DNA from: Casuarius casuarius
Taxonomy: Eukaryota > Chordata > Aves > Casuariiformes > Casuariidae
Reading direction: 5' to 3'
Length of the DNA: 64,000 bases
Assembly (NCBI GenBank): GCA_003342895.1
Contig: PTFA01000192.1
Location: 1,468,581-1,532,580 of the forward strand
Under the pieces are notes generated by a model. The model ran no database searches. It was not told the origin of the DNA and saw only the letters and a list, made by a program, of their open reading frames with translations. Position numbers and translations under genes: made by a program. Below are positions 23,093 through 36,263 of this stretch, piece after piece (within the stretch, counting starts at the first letter, position 1; the number at the start of each line of letters is the position of its first letter).

Positions 23093-26057
23093 GTAAAAAA
23101 TTGAACAAAATTTGATATTATATTCTTGAGAAAGTTAGAACTGAGAAAAACATATTAACCTATATTAATTTTTAACCAATTAGTAGAATATATTGTTGTC
23201 GTCTTATATTTTCTACTGTATTATTTCTAGGAGGTTTGGATGTGAAGTTTTTTCTGTAATTGCTTAATGGGATTTATGTTTGTCAGCTAAAGTTGATGCA
23301 TAGTGTGGTTTTCTTTGAAAATTAATTAATGTATGATGACATTTTATAGTCATTGGAATCTGCGTGATTAATTCCTACAAGCGATGAAGTTGCATTCAAA
23401 CTTTTTTTTTCTTCCGGATGCTCTTGCTTTCATCTCAGTACCTCTCAACATTTATTTTAAATGACAAAAACTATTCTGTTCTTTTTCCATATGTTAAATT
23501 TTTGTGTTGCTTTTGTACATTCATAACAAACTCCATGTAACACAAAACTAGTGATTCGATATAATATGGGTAGACCATCTGTTTAAAAATTAACACTTTT
23601 TTGTCTACACATCTAGATAAAGACTAATGATTACAATGATGCATCAGCGTGATTGTGTTAATTGAATAAGCAGTCTCATTTAAAATATAGTTCAGTACAG
23701 TATTGCCTTCCTGTTCAAACTGCTTTTTCCAAGTATGTCATGTATATGAGATCATCATCTTTGGAAGAGCGCTCGTGTACCTGTTTTGCTTTGTGCTCTT
23801 GTGAGAGTTTGAGACTTGCCTACAGTTTTTGCATACCATCTGTAATTGTGACAGTTTGCACAGCCTTGTTGCCCTTCAAAGGTTTGCCTGTGGCCATATC
23901 TAATTTAGACATTAGAATTCATAGGAACCACGATTGGTTTCACATTAATAAGTGCTTCTCTTGCTGCTGCTCTCTTTAGAGGCTTAAAACCATTCTTTCC
24001 TCTATATCAAATGGAGAACACCATTTTCTTCCTTTAGTCTATATTTGATTGCTCCTGGCAATCTGGAAAAAATAATGTAGTGGTATGAAAGACATGCATA
24101 GTAAGATAAGAGCCTAGTACCAAGTGCTGCCTATTTGATAGCCAGCAAATTTCAAAACACTTGGATTCCAGCTCTCTCTTATTAATGAGAACCTTATGTT
24201 TCTACCTGAGGGAAAATCAGGCCTGAAGAAGTACTTTGTTCACTGATATTACTTTTCAAGGGTTTATAAGTACATCTAAGCTTGGCTTGAGTTTTGCTCA
24301 CTACTGTAAATCACGAGGATCTCTTTGTGTCTGAATAACAGAGGTACCAAAAAGTCCCTTGGCAAACATGGTGCCCTAGAATGCAGCACTGGAAAGATAG
24401 TATCTCTAAGGTGCTTTAATGAACAAAAAGGCTGCAAGTCACATCATAAGTAATTTTGGCTGGTATACGCAAGAACTGTGAGAGAATTATTGTATTTTGT
24501 CCTTTCCAAGAGTGACCTTGTTCAGAGGGACAGATCTGAAAATCTAAGTGGACTGCCTATAAACTTACATAATTTGATCCCTAGGGGACCTGGCACATCA
24601 CATAAGTGTATTGGAATTTGGAGGCTGTTGAGTGCATTTACTTGGCTTTTCTGCTGTCCTACAGGACTCCGTAGTACAAATTTTAATGACTTGTCAATTC
24701 ACTGCGTACAACATAAACTAGCCTATGTCTCATCTTTAGTCCTCTACTCAGAAGCTAGTGAGCTTAAGAGGCAGTGTCGACAACATGGAATAATGATGTC
24801 GATTGTTCATATGCTGGCAGTAAGCAGTCGNTTTCTTGGCTGAGAAGTCAACATCAGTTATAGATGACCGTTACAAAAATTTGTCAGAGAGCTGGATTCC
24901 CATGGATTTGGGAATCCCAAAATGCCTGCTTTTGGCAACAAATAAACTTAAAACGCAGCACTACTTTGCCAGTGGCCATGTGAATCTTTCCTTGCATGGG
25001 GAAGTGAGGATTCACGTATGCAGAAGAACATAAAAATGATTGTGTCGAATTAGACTCAGTTTGTTGCCTGCTATGCTGTCTTCTGAAAGGAGCCAGAAGT
25101 AAATGGCATGGGAAAAATACAATAAAAGGATAGTGTTCAGCAGAATTTCCCATTGCAATCCCTCCAAGTCTGTGACTTCTGGTCTTCCTGTACCAGCTAT
25201 GAGATAGCTTTTGGTGGATTCCCTGCCACACCCTCTCTGTGAATTTTTGCAGTAAATTACTGAGCCTTTTTAAACCTCTGTTCTTCTTACTGTGTTCTCT
25301 GAGCTATGGGTGGTTCTGGTGTATTTAAACTGTCCTCTGTGGGAGAGCTTGCTTATCTTTATTTTTGTAGCTGTTCTCTTTACTTTTTTTTTCTTTCCTA
25401 GTTCTGTTGTCTACTATTTTTGAGATGTACTGCTGGTTGGCAGTTCCTTGTCTTCTTCCTGGAGCAGTATGTAAAAACCGGTGTCAAATGTTGCCACTTC
25501 CATTCTTCTGGTATTGAGGAAGATCTGAGAAGATAAACGTAACAGTTTTATTAGAAATTCATATTTAAATTCTCTTCACTGTGAGTGAATACTGACTGGA
25601 CCTGGTGGTTGTTTTGTTTTATAAGCTTTTTCTTAGGCTTCTGGAGCTCAAGTTCTGTCTTACTTGTTCCTCTGATTTAAAGGATGATGTCAAACCTCAG
25701 CCAGTTCAGTGCTACAGTAATCCTTCTGACCAAAGCCTCAAATTGTCCAGCTAACAATTTATGGATACTCCAATTACTTGAATCCGATATTACAAAATCA
25801 TTTTCAGAAAGTCCCAGAATCTCCCTTCTCTGAAAGCTCCAAAATCAACCTCAGGAACACAACATGGTTGAGTACCATGGACAGGGACTGATCTGCGTGT
25901 GCCGGTGAGCTCTTGCTGTGGGAGAGGAAGATACCCTGTCCAGGAGAAATGCTTGTCAAATATAGCAAGTTCTTGGCATACATGTATATAATACAAGTCT
26001 TGTTCAGCATTTGATACTTAAGATTATTGATTATTTGCTGCACGGAGAATATCTTAG

Positions 26058-26058
<1 letters not shown>

Positions 26059-26115
<57 letters not shown>
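26059..26115 (+). repeat. (CT)n microsatellite
   Basis: About 57 bases of nearly perfect CT dinucleotide with one TT interruption near the right end. The mirror-symmetrical polypyrimidine strand could adopt triplex structure. The Ser-Leu open frames over it are artefacts of the repeat. Confidence 0.95.
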
Positions 26116-26311
26116 AACCCCACAATTGTCTATTTCCCAGCACTCTGTCCTGGTCAGTCTTCATCTTGGAAAAGACATTTCTCCAACATGCAGCTCATGC
26201 TCAGGAAATCCACTACTTCATGAGATCCTGATAAAGCTCTCCTGCTGCTAGTAGAGCCTAACCCTGAATTCCTTTAGGAGTGTTTCATATGTTATTTCAC
26301 TTGACTTGCAC

Positions 26312-26361
26312 TTTTTTTATTTCCTTTTTCTTTTTTTCTTTTTTTTTTTTTTTTTTTTTTA
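26312..26361 (+). repeat. T-rich tract
   Basis: Low-complexity T with scattered C, ending in about 25 consecutive T. No element body was recognised on either side. Confidence 0.85.
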
Positions 26362-28764
26362 ACCTAATCATTTTGTTAAAGTGATAAGCTCCAGTCTTGT
26401 ATGTATTAACCTCCCTAGGTGACAAGCTGTAGGGACTGGGCTGACATTTAGGTTTATCTTCCATTAATCCCATATGAATCCATCATGTCTCCTCCCCTTT
26501 AGAGAGGGATTTTAGGAAGGAGGTAGAAGCTCAGGAGGTTTCCAGGGCATCGTTCTGTGTTATATTTAAAAGCAAATTTCTTTGTCTTGCTATGTTTATA
26601 GCGTTAATTTCCATTCAGTGGTTTAGGGCACCAAAAGGATAGCATGATATATCTTCCTAAACTGCTAGCTGGTATACCTCTTTCAGCATGCATCAGGGCT
26701 CAGTCAGCTTCTTTCATGCACTTCAAAAAGTCATATCTGAATTTGTGAGGTGGTTATTGACAAACACAATGTATTTGATTTAATTGGTAGGTCAAATCTC
26801 AGATTTGAGAAGGATCAGTATATTCACTCAGACAAGGTAATGGTATTGATTCTACTGCCTGTCCATATCCAGTTTTTGAACTCTGCAAAGATGTTTTTTT
26901 TTTTTTTTTTAACTGAGAGGACTCTACCTGTTGTGCCTTTTGCTTGCATGTGAAGACTCGGGATGAAACAGAGTAATGCATATGTCATCACAGTGCTAAT
27001 AAAATCTAATTTCATGTGCAGTAATTCATATTCTTTTCAATGAGGTCAGCACTGATAAAAGCTGTGTGTATGATATTGAATGACATTCTTTACTGAGAAG
27101 AAGGTTGAAACCTTTCGGTTGCATGTAAGAAAGAACCAGCATCCCTGTAGATATTAGATGTCCTTGCTTAAAGTTGAGAAGTTCAGCATTTGTGGAATAG
27201 GGGAAATATAATTTTTACAAATCAAACTACAATAATAGTCATGTCATGTTCTTCCAAAGTCTGTCACAGTCTATGTGATGGAGGAGGGTGGGAATTTGGA
27301 GAGTTTTTCTGCTTTATCCTCATTCCTCTTTCTGCAGAAAAGGAAATTACTCTGCTGTAAGTCTTTGTGAGAAATGAACTCCCACTTTGTGGGAGAGTAT
27401 ATAGTATTACTGAACATAACAGGTTGTTGGTTATAAGGCTTGATAAGCACTATGTAACATTTTGTAGCTTCAGACCCTTGTTTCTAAAAGTTATTCTTCA
27501 TTCCATGTTTCGGTTTAATAGCCATGAAAGGTGTTATCTACTTACACACTACATACAGAAGTCACTGGCAACGCAGACAGCCTTACTTTGTGAAGAGGCT
27601 TTAATCTTAATCTGGAAGAGATTTATCTAGAAGAACAATTTCCAGACTTTCTCTTTTTAAACTTGTTGCTATTTGCATTCCCAAAGTTGTTGCTTTCTAG
27701 GTTTGGAATTGCTGCTGTGGAGGTGAAAGTAGAGCCAGCAGTTGTGTTGCTGAGCTGCAAATATGAAATGCAGAGAGACTTTGAATGGCACTTAAATGCT
27801 GGTGCAGGTTGAGAAGTTACAGCGTCTTGAGAAGGACAGCTGTTAAAAGCCAGCAGCTCTTGGCTCTCAGTGAGTTTTAAATGTAATGTGAACCTGTATT
27901 TTCTGCAGAGTTGGAATATTATGGATCAGCTGATAGGTTGCATCTTGCCCCTGGTGCATTTGATCTGTAGCTTGACTTCCCAAATTAATTTGACCAATTA
28001 GCCATGGAAGACAGCTCATCCTCTGGAGTAGAAGACACTCTAATCTTTGTAACCAAATAGTCTCCCTAACCTTATTGCAGCCTTCCATGAATTACTTTAA
28101 AATTGCAGGAATGAAATTTGAGGTGTAGGCTTTGTTCAGTTGGCCCTGCACTGACTTCAAACAGATTAGAAAACAAGTTACCACATAGTGTTGAATGTTG
28201 GTAACACTGGGAGCTGTTGACCTGGGCTAGATTGGAAATAGTGACCTAGAGATGTTTGACTTTATATCATTTCCACGAACCATTTGGAGCCTAGAATCTA
28301 TTTATTTCTAAATGAAGTCAAGGAAAAATTCCTTAAGGTAAGAATTCAGAGGCACTGTAGGATCACTGGAGGTCTAACTGAATCTGTGAAGCCTGTATTT
28401 GCACAAAAGCTATTTTCTAGTAAGATTTGCTCAGCTCTCTCTATTCCATGTGATTGTTCCTTACTGACCATAGTTTTAATGAGTAAACATAATTATTACA
28501 TAAAATACTCAATGATGGCATATTTTAACGTTTAAAAACATTAGATTCCTGTGTGATGCTTTTTCTTCTTTACCTTATCCTGAATAACAATTGCCACACT
28601 TGTTTGTGCAGAACATATACATTCAGCATGTGTGTACAGAATGTGAACGTTAAAGGTCATAGCCTACAGTCATTATTTATGTTCACTGCAATCTTATTTA
28701 ACACTGTTTAATGTGGAAAAGTCATTCTTTTAAAGTGTATTTTTCTTTACTTTTTATCTTTTAG

Positions 28765-28854
28765 GCAGTATTTTGCATTTCTGCAGAGTTTTGCACAGAT
28801 CCTGTTCCCATGCAAACTGATGAGGGAGAAATACTGGAGGAAGGCAGTCCCAAG
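28765..28854 (+). CDS. First recognisable coding exon of the plus-strand gene
   Basis: A strong acceptor (pyrimidine-rich stretch ending ATCTTTTAG) precedes a 90-nt segment that ends CCCAAG followed by GTCAGT. One frame, phase 0 at both ends, reads AVFCISAEFCTDPVP and then MQTDEGEILEEGSPK. The acidic second part resembles a natural protein start, and the ATG at 28810-28812 is the best start inside the sequenced part. Its context is weak, with C at -3. The frame is also open upstream, so translation could begin in the gap. It joins in phase to the exon at 48153. A second donor lies 9 bases downstream. A second frame (QYFAFLQSFAQILFPCKLMR) is also open but does not continue into 48153. The family is unrecognised. 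Confidence 0.5.
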
Positions 28855-30124
28855 GTCAGTGAGGTAAATGCCACTGTATTTTGGAGGAGCAAGAGCTTGC
28901 TTGGCTGAAATGGGGAATAGGTGGAGTGAGCACTGACTACTGGTGGTATTTTTAATAAATATCTGCATGCAAGTAAATAATATTTATTACCTTGGAGACA
29001 TTTTAAAAAATAGTTTTAAAAGGCTTTTAGAAAGAAAGGCTTTTGCTGTCCAGTAAGGACTGGAGGATGTGTCTGAGTTAGGGCACTCCCAGGAAGAAAA
29101 GAGGAAAATCTTAAAAAGAAATATCAACTTAGGTGATGTGTGTATTCCATTTGTTAGAACTGGAAGGGCTTATGAAGATTTCTCCTCCGCCCCTCGCTTA
29201 AGATTGTCTTAAAGAATTAAGCATGTGAGCACTCAGGTGTAAATATCAGCATTTGTAGATTACTGGCTGTTCTATAATGAAGGTGTTCTGCTTCTCGTTT
29301 CATTATACTTATCAACATGTGCTTTGTTGTGAGACTGCATGGTATGTTACTTTTAAAGGTACCTGTGATTCTAGATGTAGAATAAAAGAGAATAATTCCT
29401 GTTGAGACAGGAAGCTATTAAGTGCGTAGTTGAATATAATGTTGGCTGTGCACTGCTTTTTGCTGTTAGGAACTACTTCCTGAAGATGCAGATGTTGAGT
29501 CACAAATGAGTTTGCCTTTTTGGCTAAATGGCATAGCAATTATCATACTCTTCAATAGGTTTGTATTTTATAGTCCTGACTGTCTCAATGAGTTAGTGTT
29601 AACTTTGCGACTAACCTGTTTTAAAATGTGGCTCCTAGATTTCATCAAAATCCAAATCTTGATTAGCTTGCTTGTAATCTTCTGTAGGATACTGTGACTG
29701 TGGCTGAAAGAGAAAAATGGAGGATTTGAAAACAAAATTTATCGTGTTTGGGCTGTAGTCCTTTGAGGGATGTTTTTGTAGTTTTATGCTTTAATAAAAC
29801 AAACTATTGCTTGAGCTGTACTCATCATCCTAGGAGATGATTAACTAGCATAGAGAGGATTTGGTGAGTGTCCCACATATGCTCTAGGAAATGCGTTAAT
29901 TTTAAATGACTTAGGAGAAAGGCTCATTAGATTAGGTGCTGACAAATGAAAACATATTGGTGGACGTACTTGCATCCAGACTGTTGAATGCTTCTGTTTA
30001 TAAGGATATGATTAGAAGTTTCAGTTCGAAAGAGATGTGAGAGGAAATATCATGGTACAATTAATTACTGATTTTATTAGCATAGTCACTGGTGCTTGTT
30101 TTTCATTAAATCAAGAGAACTTCT

Positions 30125-30180
30125 GCGTGTGTGTGTACACAGGACCATATATATATATATATATATATACATACATATAT
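30125..30180 (+). repeat. GT and AT dinucleotide microsatellite
   Basis: A short GT run is followed by about 23 bases of AT repeat and an ATACATATAT tail. This is typical compound dinucleotide repeat and probably polymorphic. Confidence 0.9.
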
Positions 30181-33100
30181 GCATGCACATATACAAATAT
30201 GGATACATGGCTTTCACTTTTTTATGTGTGGCAGGAAGTAGCTTGAAGTAACAGTCTTGTGAAATCTGCACTTTTCCTCCAGTAAAAAGTACGCTTTTTT
30301 GGAGGGGCATGCTTAATTGTGGATATAATGGCAAACATAGCTCTCTCCCAGCATTAAGTGCTCAAAAAATTTAACAAGTTTAAATTTCAAAATAAAAATT
30401 TTAGACCGACTTTGAATATCTAAGTACATACACAGTTGTTCTTGAAACAATTGTCATTTAGAGAAGGTGGGAGATTTGAAATTAAACATCTGGTATTTGA
30501 TGTTATTATTTAAAGAGCTGTACAGAATCAGTCTATATTAAAAAATACTCGTGGCTATATCTAGTTTTTTCCCTATCCTGTGATGTACTGGTCTACTCTC
30601 TGAAGTGTATTTTCCAGTGCTTGTTTACAGACATAACTGATTATCCTTTCTTTCTTGGTCTCAGAAGAGGTTTTTGCCTTTAATAGTTGAAAGGTTTGTC
30701 ATAGGAAAATTTAGGCAAAGTATCTTCCACTTCATTGTCTTTGTATGATTAAATGGTGTTCTTTGTTTACAAATATTTACATGATATAGTAAGCCATTTT
30801 CATAAAGATGGATTTTATTCATAAGAAACACTTTTTAGAACTTCAGTAGTATAGTCCAGTTTATTTCCACCTGTCAGGCCTATTCCCTTCCCCGTATCCC
30901 CCCCCCACACACACACACCTTTTTTGGCAGATATGATTTTTTTTGGAAGAAATTTGTTTCGTGCTTGGAAGACATTAGTATAGCTACCTATTTGTCCATA
31001 TTTTATTTGGATCTTGCATTTCACCCCTTTTACCCATTCCAAAACATTAAGCTGTAAATAAAGGCTGATTATATAATGATTGTTATGCTTATTGTTCAGA
31101 ACAATGAATCTCCTCTTCTGTGTATTTCTGATCGCTTGTGTCCATACTTAAGTATGAGGGATCTTTCTTTTCCTCTTTCAGTTTACACTCTGTTCTCAAA
31201 ATCCCATAATTTATCTATGCTTTTGCCTTCACTCAGTGATCTTTTTTGAGCCCATGAATGATACCTACAGTAGTCATCATCTTCTGGTATTTTATTTCCT
31301 ATGGACATTCAGGAAGGACTTGGTGCATTTAATGTATCAGCAGCTTCTTTGAAGCTCTTCTTTTAAACATTATAAAAGCAAGTCTGCAGTTCATAAATCT
31401 TATTATGATATTGCTTAACACTGGTTAAGTGCATTCCAGGTACTTCAGTGATGATAAATTTGATTATATCATATATGAGATCAGACTAGGACCACATTCT
31501 GGATCTTTGTTTTTAATAATTCATTTCTAGGCAAAAAGAGATTTGTGTAAGTGATACAAAGAATGAAATTACTGTTTATAGTGAGTTGTAGCATCTTATA
31601 CTGGCTGCAGCAGCATAATTAGGAAGGAAGAGTGGGCAAACTTTCTGGCTTGAAAGTATTTCCTCAGCGTTTAAGGGTTTCAGCAACAGTACTAAAGCTA
31701 CTGTTGTAAAAGTGGGAGGAGAAGATTGTAGAACTTACACTTTTTTGTTTGTTTTGTATCTTATTACATAAGAAGACTTTATTTCTTACATAAAATAAAA
31801 GTTGGAAACCATTTTATGTTCTAAAGACCAGGCCCAGACCTACGTGTTGGAATGCCTTGATATCAGCTTATTTGAAACATTTATGTTGAGTAGTAAATGG
31901 CCTTGCCCTGATTATTCTTTTTTCCCCCTTCTTCTTTTCCATATGCAAGATGCTGTATGTACTTTCCTACTGCCTAGAATTTCTCTCTTCCTCAGTGTTG
32001 GTCTTCACAAGAGTTAAGAAAACATCATTTGATCTTCTTGCAAAGTGTTCCTGTTAGCACTTCACTTGAATTTTAAGTGATAACACTAGACAACCAGACA
32101 CAGAAACTCTCTTTAGACTCTGTAGCTGAATCCCTTCCATATTGTACTACATTTTGCCAAGAAGGGTTCTTGCCAAAACCTCACCTAACACTCCTATCTG
32201 GTCTTAAGCTGATCTCTAGTTGAAAATCCATCTGTCTTATTTCCCCAAACTATATACTGAACTTGGAAAGAGTAAATATACTAATTTCTAGGATTATCTT
32301 TAGGTTATACTGATATAATCAAGATGTTTTGTCTTTTTCATGTTCGTTACCGTGCAAAGATACTCTGAAGGTCATAGTGTATCTTCACAAAGAGTAATGC
32401 ACACGAATGGAGTTCTGTATCTCGATATGTTAACAAGTGGTTGTTGTGTCTTCACAAAATAATGAAGTGGGATTCCTATTGATACAATTTGCAGAAAAAG
32501 CAGTGATTCAAATAACTGGTTACCTGAGACTGCAAATCCTGTGACTGGTTCTCCATCCTCGTTTTCAGAGACTTCAGTTACAATAACTTTTTAATTAATG
32601 GAAAAGGTTTCACTCACTTTGCTTTTTATTCTCTTGCATGGTAGCATGGGGAGAGGCAGTAGGTATGTTAGTGCTGTCAGCAGTCATAACCTCTCAGATG
32701 CCTTAGTACTCTTTTTCTGGAATCTACGCTGGCATAACTTCAAAACCGAAATTTATAGTAGATAGAGATAACCTCCCTGACACCCCAAAAAACTTCCTTC
32801 AAGGTTATCAAATCATCTTTCATTGCAATGCCATGAATATCAGAATATAAGGATTTGGATACTGCAAGAAATGGCTTTCTTATGGTGCCAGTCTGAAAAT
32901 AGCTTTAAACATTATACATTAAGACTCAATGTCATGCAGTGGAAGAAAATGATTAATTGTGCTTTATTGCCTGTAAACTGGCTTGGTTCTGTAACTGTTT
33001 CACATTCTCTGATGTCCTAGACTGTGTGGTCTTCTGAGATATCAAGACTGAACCTCGAACAAAAAAGATGATTTACTTTTGTAAGAAAACAAATTTGTAC

Positions 33101-33696
33101 TTATGCCTCATATGGAGCTAGTAGAATCGCTCAGCAGGCACTTCTGCAGCAGGTCACTTTCAAGACCAAATATATACATGTTTCAAACTGATTAACATTT
33201 CATGAGATTTGAATTAGAAAATGTAATCCCTGCAGTCAAGAGTGATGAAGAGGTGTAGTTTTGCTTGACTCCTGCTGACCTGAAGGCATTACTACAAAAA
33301 TTGGTCTTTATGCTTGCCTTTGCTCTCCTTGAAATAAATGACAAATCCAGTTGCAACTTCTTAACATAAGCTTGTAAAGAAAGTTATTGGTGGGCTCAGT
33401 CCCCACTTGTTCTTCATGTTTGTTTTCCCCACTGCTATTAATGCATGCCTTTTCATTTCATTTTGTAATTTTTTTTAACTACTGATGCTTTTCTGTTTAG
33501 TACTACAGTAATTGTTATTATATCAGTTGGGTTGTATTCATGTTCTTCCCAATTTCTTGTACTTAAATTTCAACAATTCTTTTCCTTTTGCTTTTTCGAG
33601 GTGTATTCCTTTGCATCACTGATTCTTTCCAGGGTTATATTCCAGCAAAGAGTGGTTTCTGCTGAATAATTTACTCTCCTCCTTCTTTCTTTTTAG

Positions 33697-33826
33697 CGGG
33701 GTGGTTTTGGAGAAACTTGCTGTCTTGTTAGCTTTCCTGCCAGGGCTTTCCATCTTAACTGGCTCCATTATTTGATCCCACAGTTTCTTCCTTGTTGTCA
33801 GACTGTCAGAACATGGCATCAACATG
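33697..33826 (+). other. Splice-bounded open segment, frame open on both strands
   Basis: A strong acceptor (TTCTTTCTTTTTAG) precedes 130 bases ending AACATG followed by GTAAAG. One plus frame is open for all 43 codons (begins RGGFGETCCLVSFPA, ends RTWHQH). On the minus strand a 75-codon frame covers 33616-33843, rich in K, S, T and E (DSLTTRKKLWDQIME, then SFSKTTPLKRKKEES), with composition like a soluble protein. At most one strand is likely to be meaningful. Neither joins in phase to the exon chain here (130 nt is 1 mod 3). No family was recognised. Confidence 0.2.
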
Positions 33827-34141
33827 GTAAAGACAGATGACATCTGTCAATAGCACGCTCATAATTCCAGTATTTTCTAATATTAGTGCTAAAAAGAGAG
33901 GAAAGAACCTGTACAAAAGTAGGCTTTTTCAAATGAGCTTACAGTTTTATAAAAAGGAAATTATTTTTAGCAGATGCAGAATCCTCATTTAACAGGAATA
34001 TTAGGTCTGTTTAATCCATAAGAACCAGAAGTGAAAATCATAGAGCGAAGAAGCATCCTTCTTTCACTTTATAAAGTATGTTGGTAGGTGTATGTGACTA
34101 GTTTCTGGCTTTTCAGGGTCATCCTTTCCCCCTTCCCTTTA

Positions 34142-34194
34142 AAAAAACCCCCCCCCCCCAAAAAAAAAAAAAAACACAAAAAACCCAAAAAACA
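34142..34194 (+). repeat. A/C homopolymer tract
   Basis: Consecutive runs of A, about 11 C, then about 15 A with AC interruptions. This is low-complexity sequence prone to slippage and sequencing error. Confidence 0.85.
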
Positions 34195-36205
34195 GCGTTT
34201 CTACTTGGAACCTCACTCTTTTTCCTGCTCTTTGGATTATGACTTCAGTTATATTTTATGGTAGCTTATTTGCCACTAATGATTTTTAGGCTTTTTCCAT
34301 TAACAGCCTTGGTACTCTGAAGATAATCAACAAGTACTGAGCTTCTTGTTCATGGCTGATTTCTTTTCAGCTGTTTTCATCCATCTGTTAAGGATTACTG
34401 CATAGACAACGCTTATACTTTGGTTCTCAGTTGTTCTTTGCCATAAAATACTGCAGGAGGAAGCTAAAATTTTCTACTTGATTTGGAATATTTTTAGAAC
34501 TCTTTCAATATTGGCAAGAGTTTTGAGCTTCTGTTGCGAACTTATTTCTCAAAAAATGCAATTAAAAATTTCTTGTTAGACATTGTAAAATTCCCTCCCC
34601 ACTTTGCTGTTCCTTCGTCTTTTAAAGTAAAAAACTAAGAATTTGCAGGGAAGGAGAGACTTTGAGGTAGTTAATGTATAGAAATTTATAAATTTTGATT
34701 TTGGTTTGTCATTGTAGAAGGGAAGGAAGAAAAAATAGTTCTACATATTCGAGGATGCTTTATATGATGGAAGTCCAGCTGCACAAAAGTTTGGATGAAA
34801 AAAGTAGCTGTGCAGTATTTACAGTAGTGCCCTACTCATGATAAGTACAGGAACAGGGAAAAGAAACATTCTGTACTGTAGGGTGTTATATGAGTGTATT
34901 TTTATTCAAAGCTTTTATCAGTATTTACAGAAAATATATAGAAGTAATTATTGAACCGGATAGTTAGTCTAGAAATGAGGCTACTTTTCTGCTCTCTGTG
35001 GTGGCTATTTCAAAACCAGTGACAAGAAAATTGAGGCTTTTTCCTGTTTGTTTGTTGGTTTGGGGGGGNTTTTTTAGGTTTTTTTGTTTGTTTTTTCCAG
35101 TCTCACTGTTCAGTGCCACTCATCAAACTGTCTTGAGAAGGTTACCTGTGAATCCTTCTTGTATTTCAAGTTGGCCACCTGTTCTTACCTGTCAATGTGA
35201 ATCTTTCCATTACATTGTTTCCTGCCTGTTCTGCTCCTGGTTAATTCTGACTCGACTTGCCTCTTGGTGTCCTAATGGCAAACAAATGTGAGGTAGCAGT
35301 TTCCTTCTGTTTAAAGCACTCTTCAGAACCCTTTTGGTGGCTGTGGTCATCTTATCCTGAACCATTCACACAGAGGTGATAAAAAGGTTAAAAAGTACAC
35401 AGCATTTCCTTAACAAGTATCTAAGCTTTTTTTTTCATTTCGTATCAGTTACAGGTAAAGAAACTTGCCTGAGTGGTATTTGTATTTGATCTGATAAATT
35501 ACAAATTAAGACACTTAGAGACTAAAAGTTCAGGAGAAAATGTTATTAGGAGTTTTGCCAGTTGAGGGGTACCTCTTACTTAAAAGTGAGNGTGTTCTAC
35601 CAACTGCATTTGTAGGTAGGTTTGCACAGTTTTTGATTATGAATATTACTTGAGGTAGACAATAGTGCGGAAGTTAGGCTGGTGCTTTCATTATGTGGGA
35701 TTTTAATATTAATTTAGAAAAAATAAAATCTTCTTTGGGCAGTTATACTTGACACGGTGTCCAAAATCTTGATACCTGTGTCTTTGGGGTTTATAATACT
35801 ATTTTCAGTGATACAGAAATGGGTTTCTATTCAGATGGTACTAAATAATTTAAAACATTCAGGCCGAAGGCCTATACAGTGACAAAATGAACAAAATGCT
35901 TTGTCACTGTAATTAAAAGAGAACAAAACTTTCTGCTTTCCGATTTGTAGTACTGGCCTGGTACGTGGTGCTTACAGACTTGATGGTTTCTCTGCAATTT
36001 GAATCCCTGCTAGTCTCAAAAGTTTTCACTTCCTAGTAAGAAATGAACTTTCAACCTCAATTGTACTTTCTTGGGAATACCTGGCAAGCCAGCTGTAGGT
36101 TTCAGTTTACTTATATGGCCATTGCCTCTCTGTTGGGTCCAGAAGAGTCTGTATTTATTTATTTATATTTCACCATTTAGTCAGAAGGTGTTAGTTTACT
36201 GTTTT

Positions 36206-36263
36206 CTTTGGGGGTTTTTTTGGTTTGGGCTTTTTTTTGTTTTTTTGTTTTTTTTTTTTTTTG
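36206..36263 (+). repeat. G/T-rich low-complexity tract
   Basis: Runs of T interrupted by G groups, ending in about 17 consecutive T. The Phe-rich frame translated over it is not coding. Confidence 0.85.

Larger units (their letters stand above)
6793..28764 (+). other. Long first intron (about 22 kb)
   Basis: AT-rich sequence from the exon 1 donor to the acceptor at 28764. It holds simple repeats (listed separately) and one weak exon candidate at 23020-23092. The open frames present are short and lack splice context. No CR1 fragment was recognised here, in contrast to the 44-54 kb part. No tRNA or other structured RNA gene was noticed. Confidence 0.5.

Noticed and set aside
26011..26251. Ser-Leu-rich frames over the CT repeat
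   Set aside because: Products of the dinucleotide repeat, not coding.
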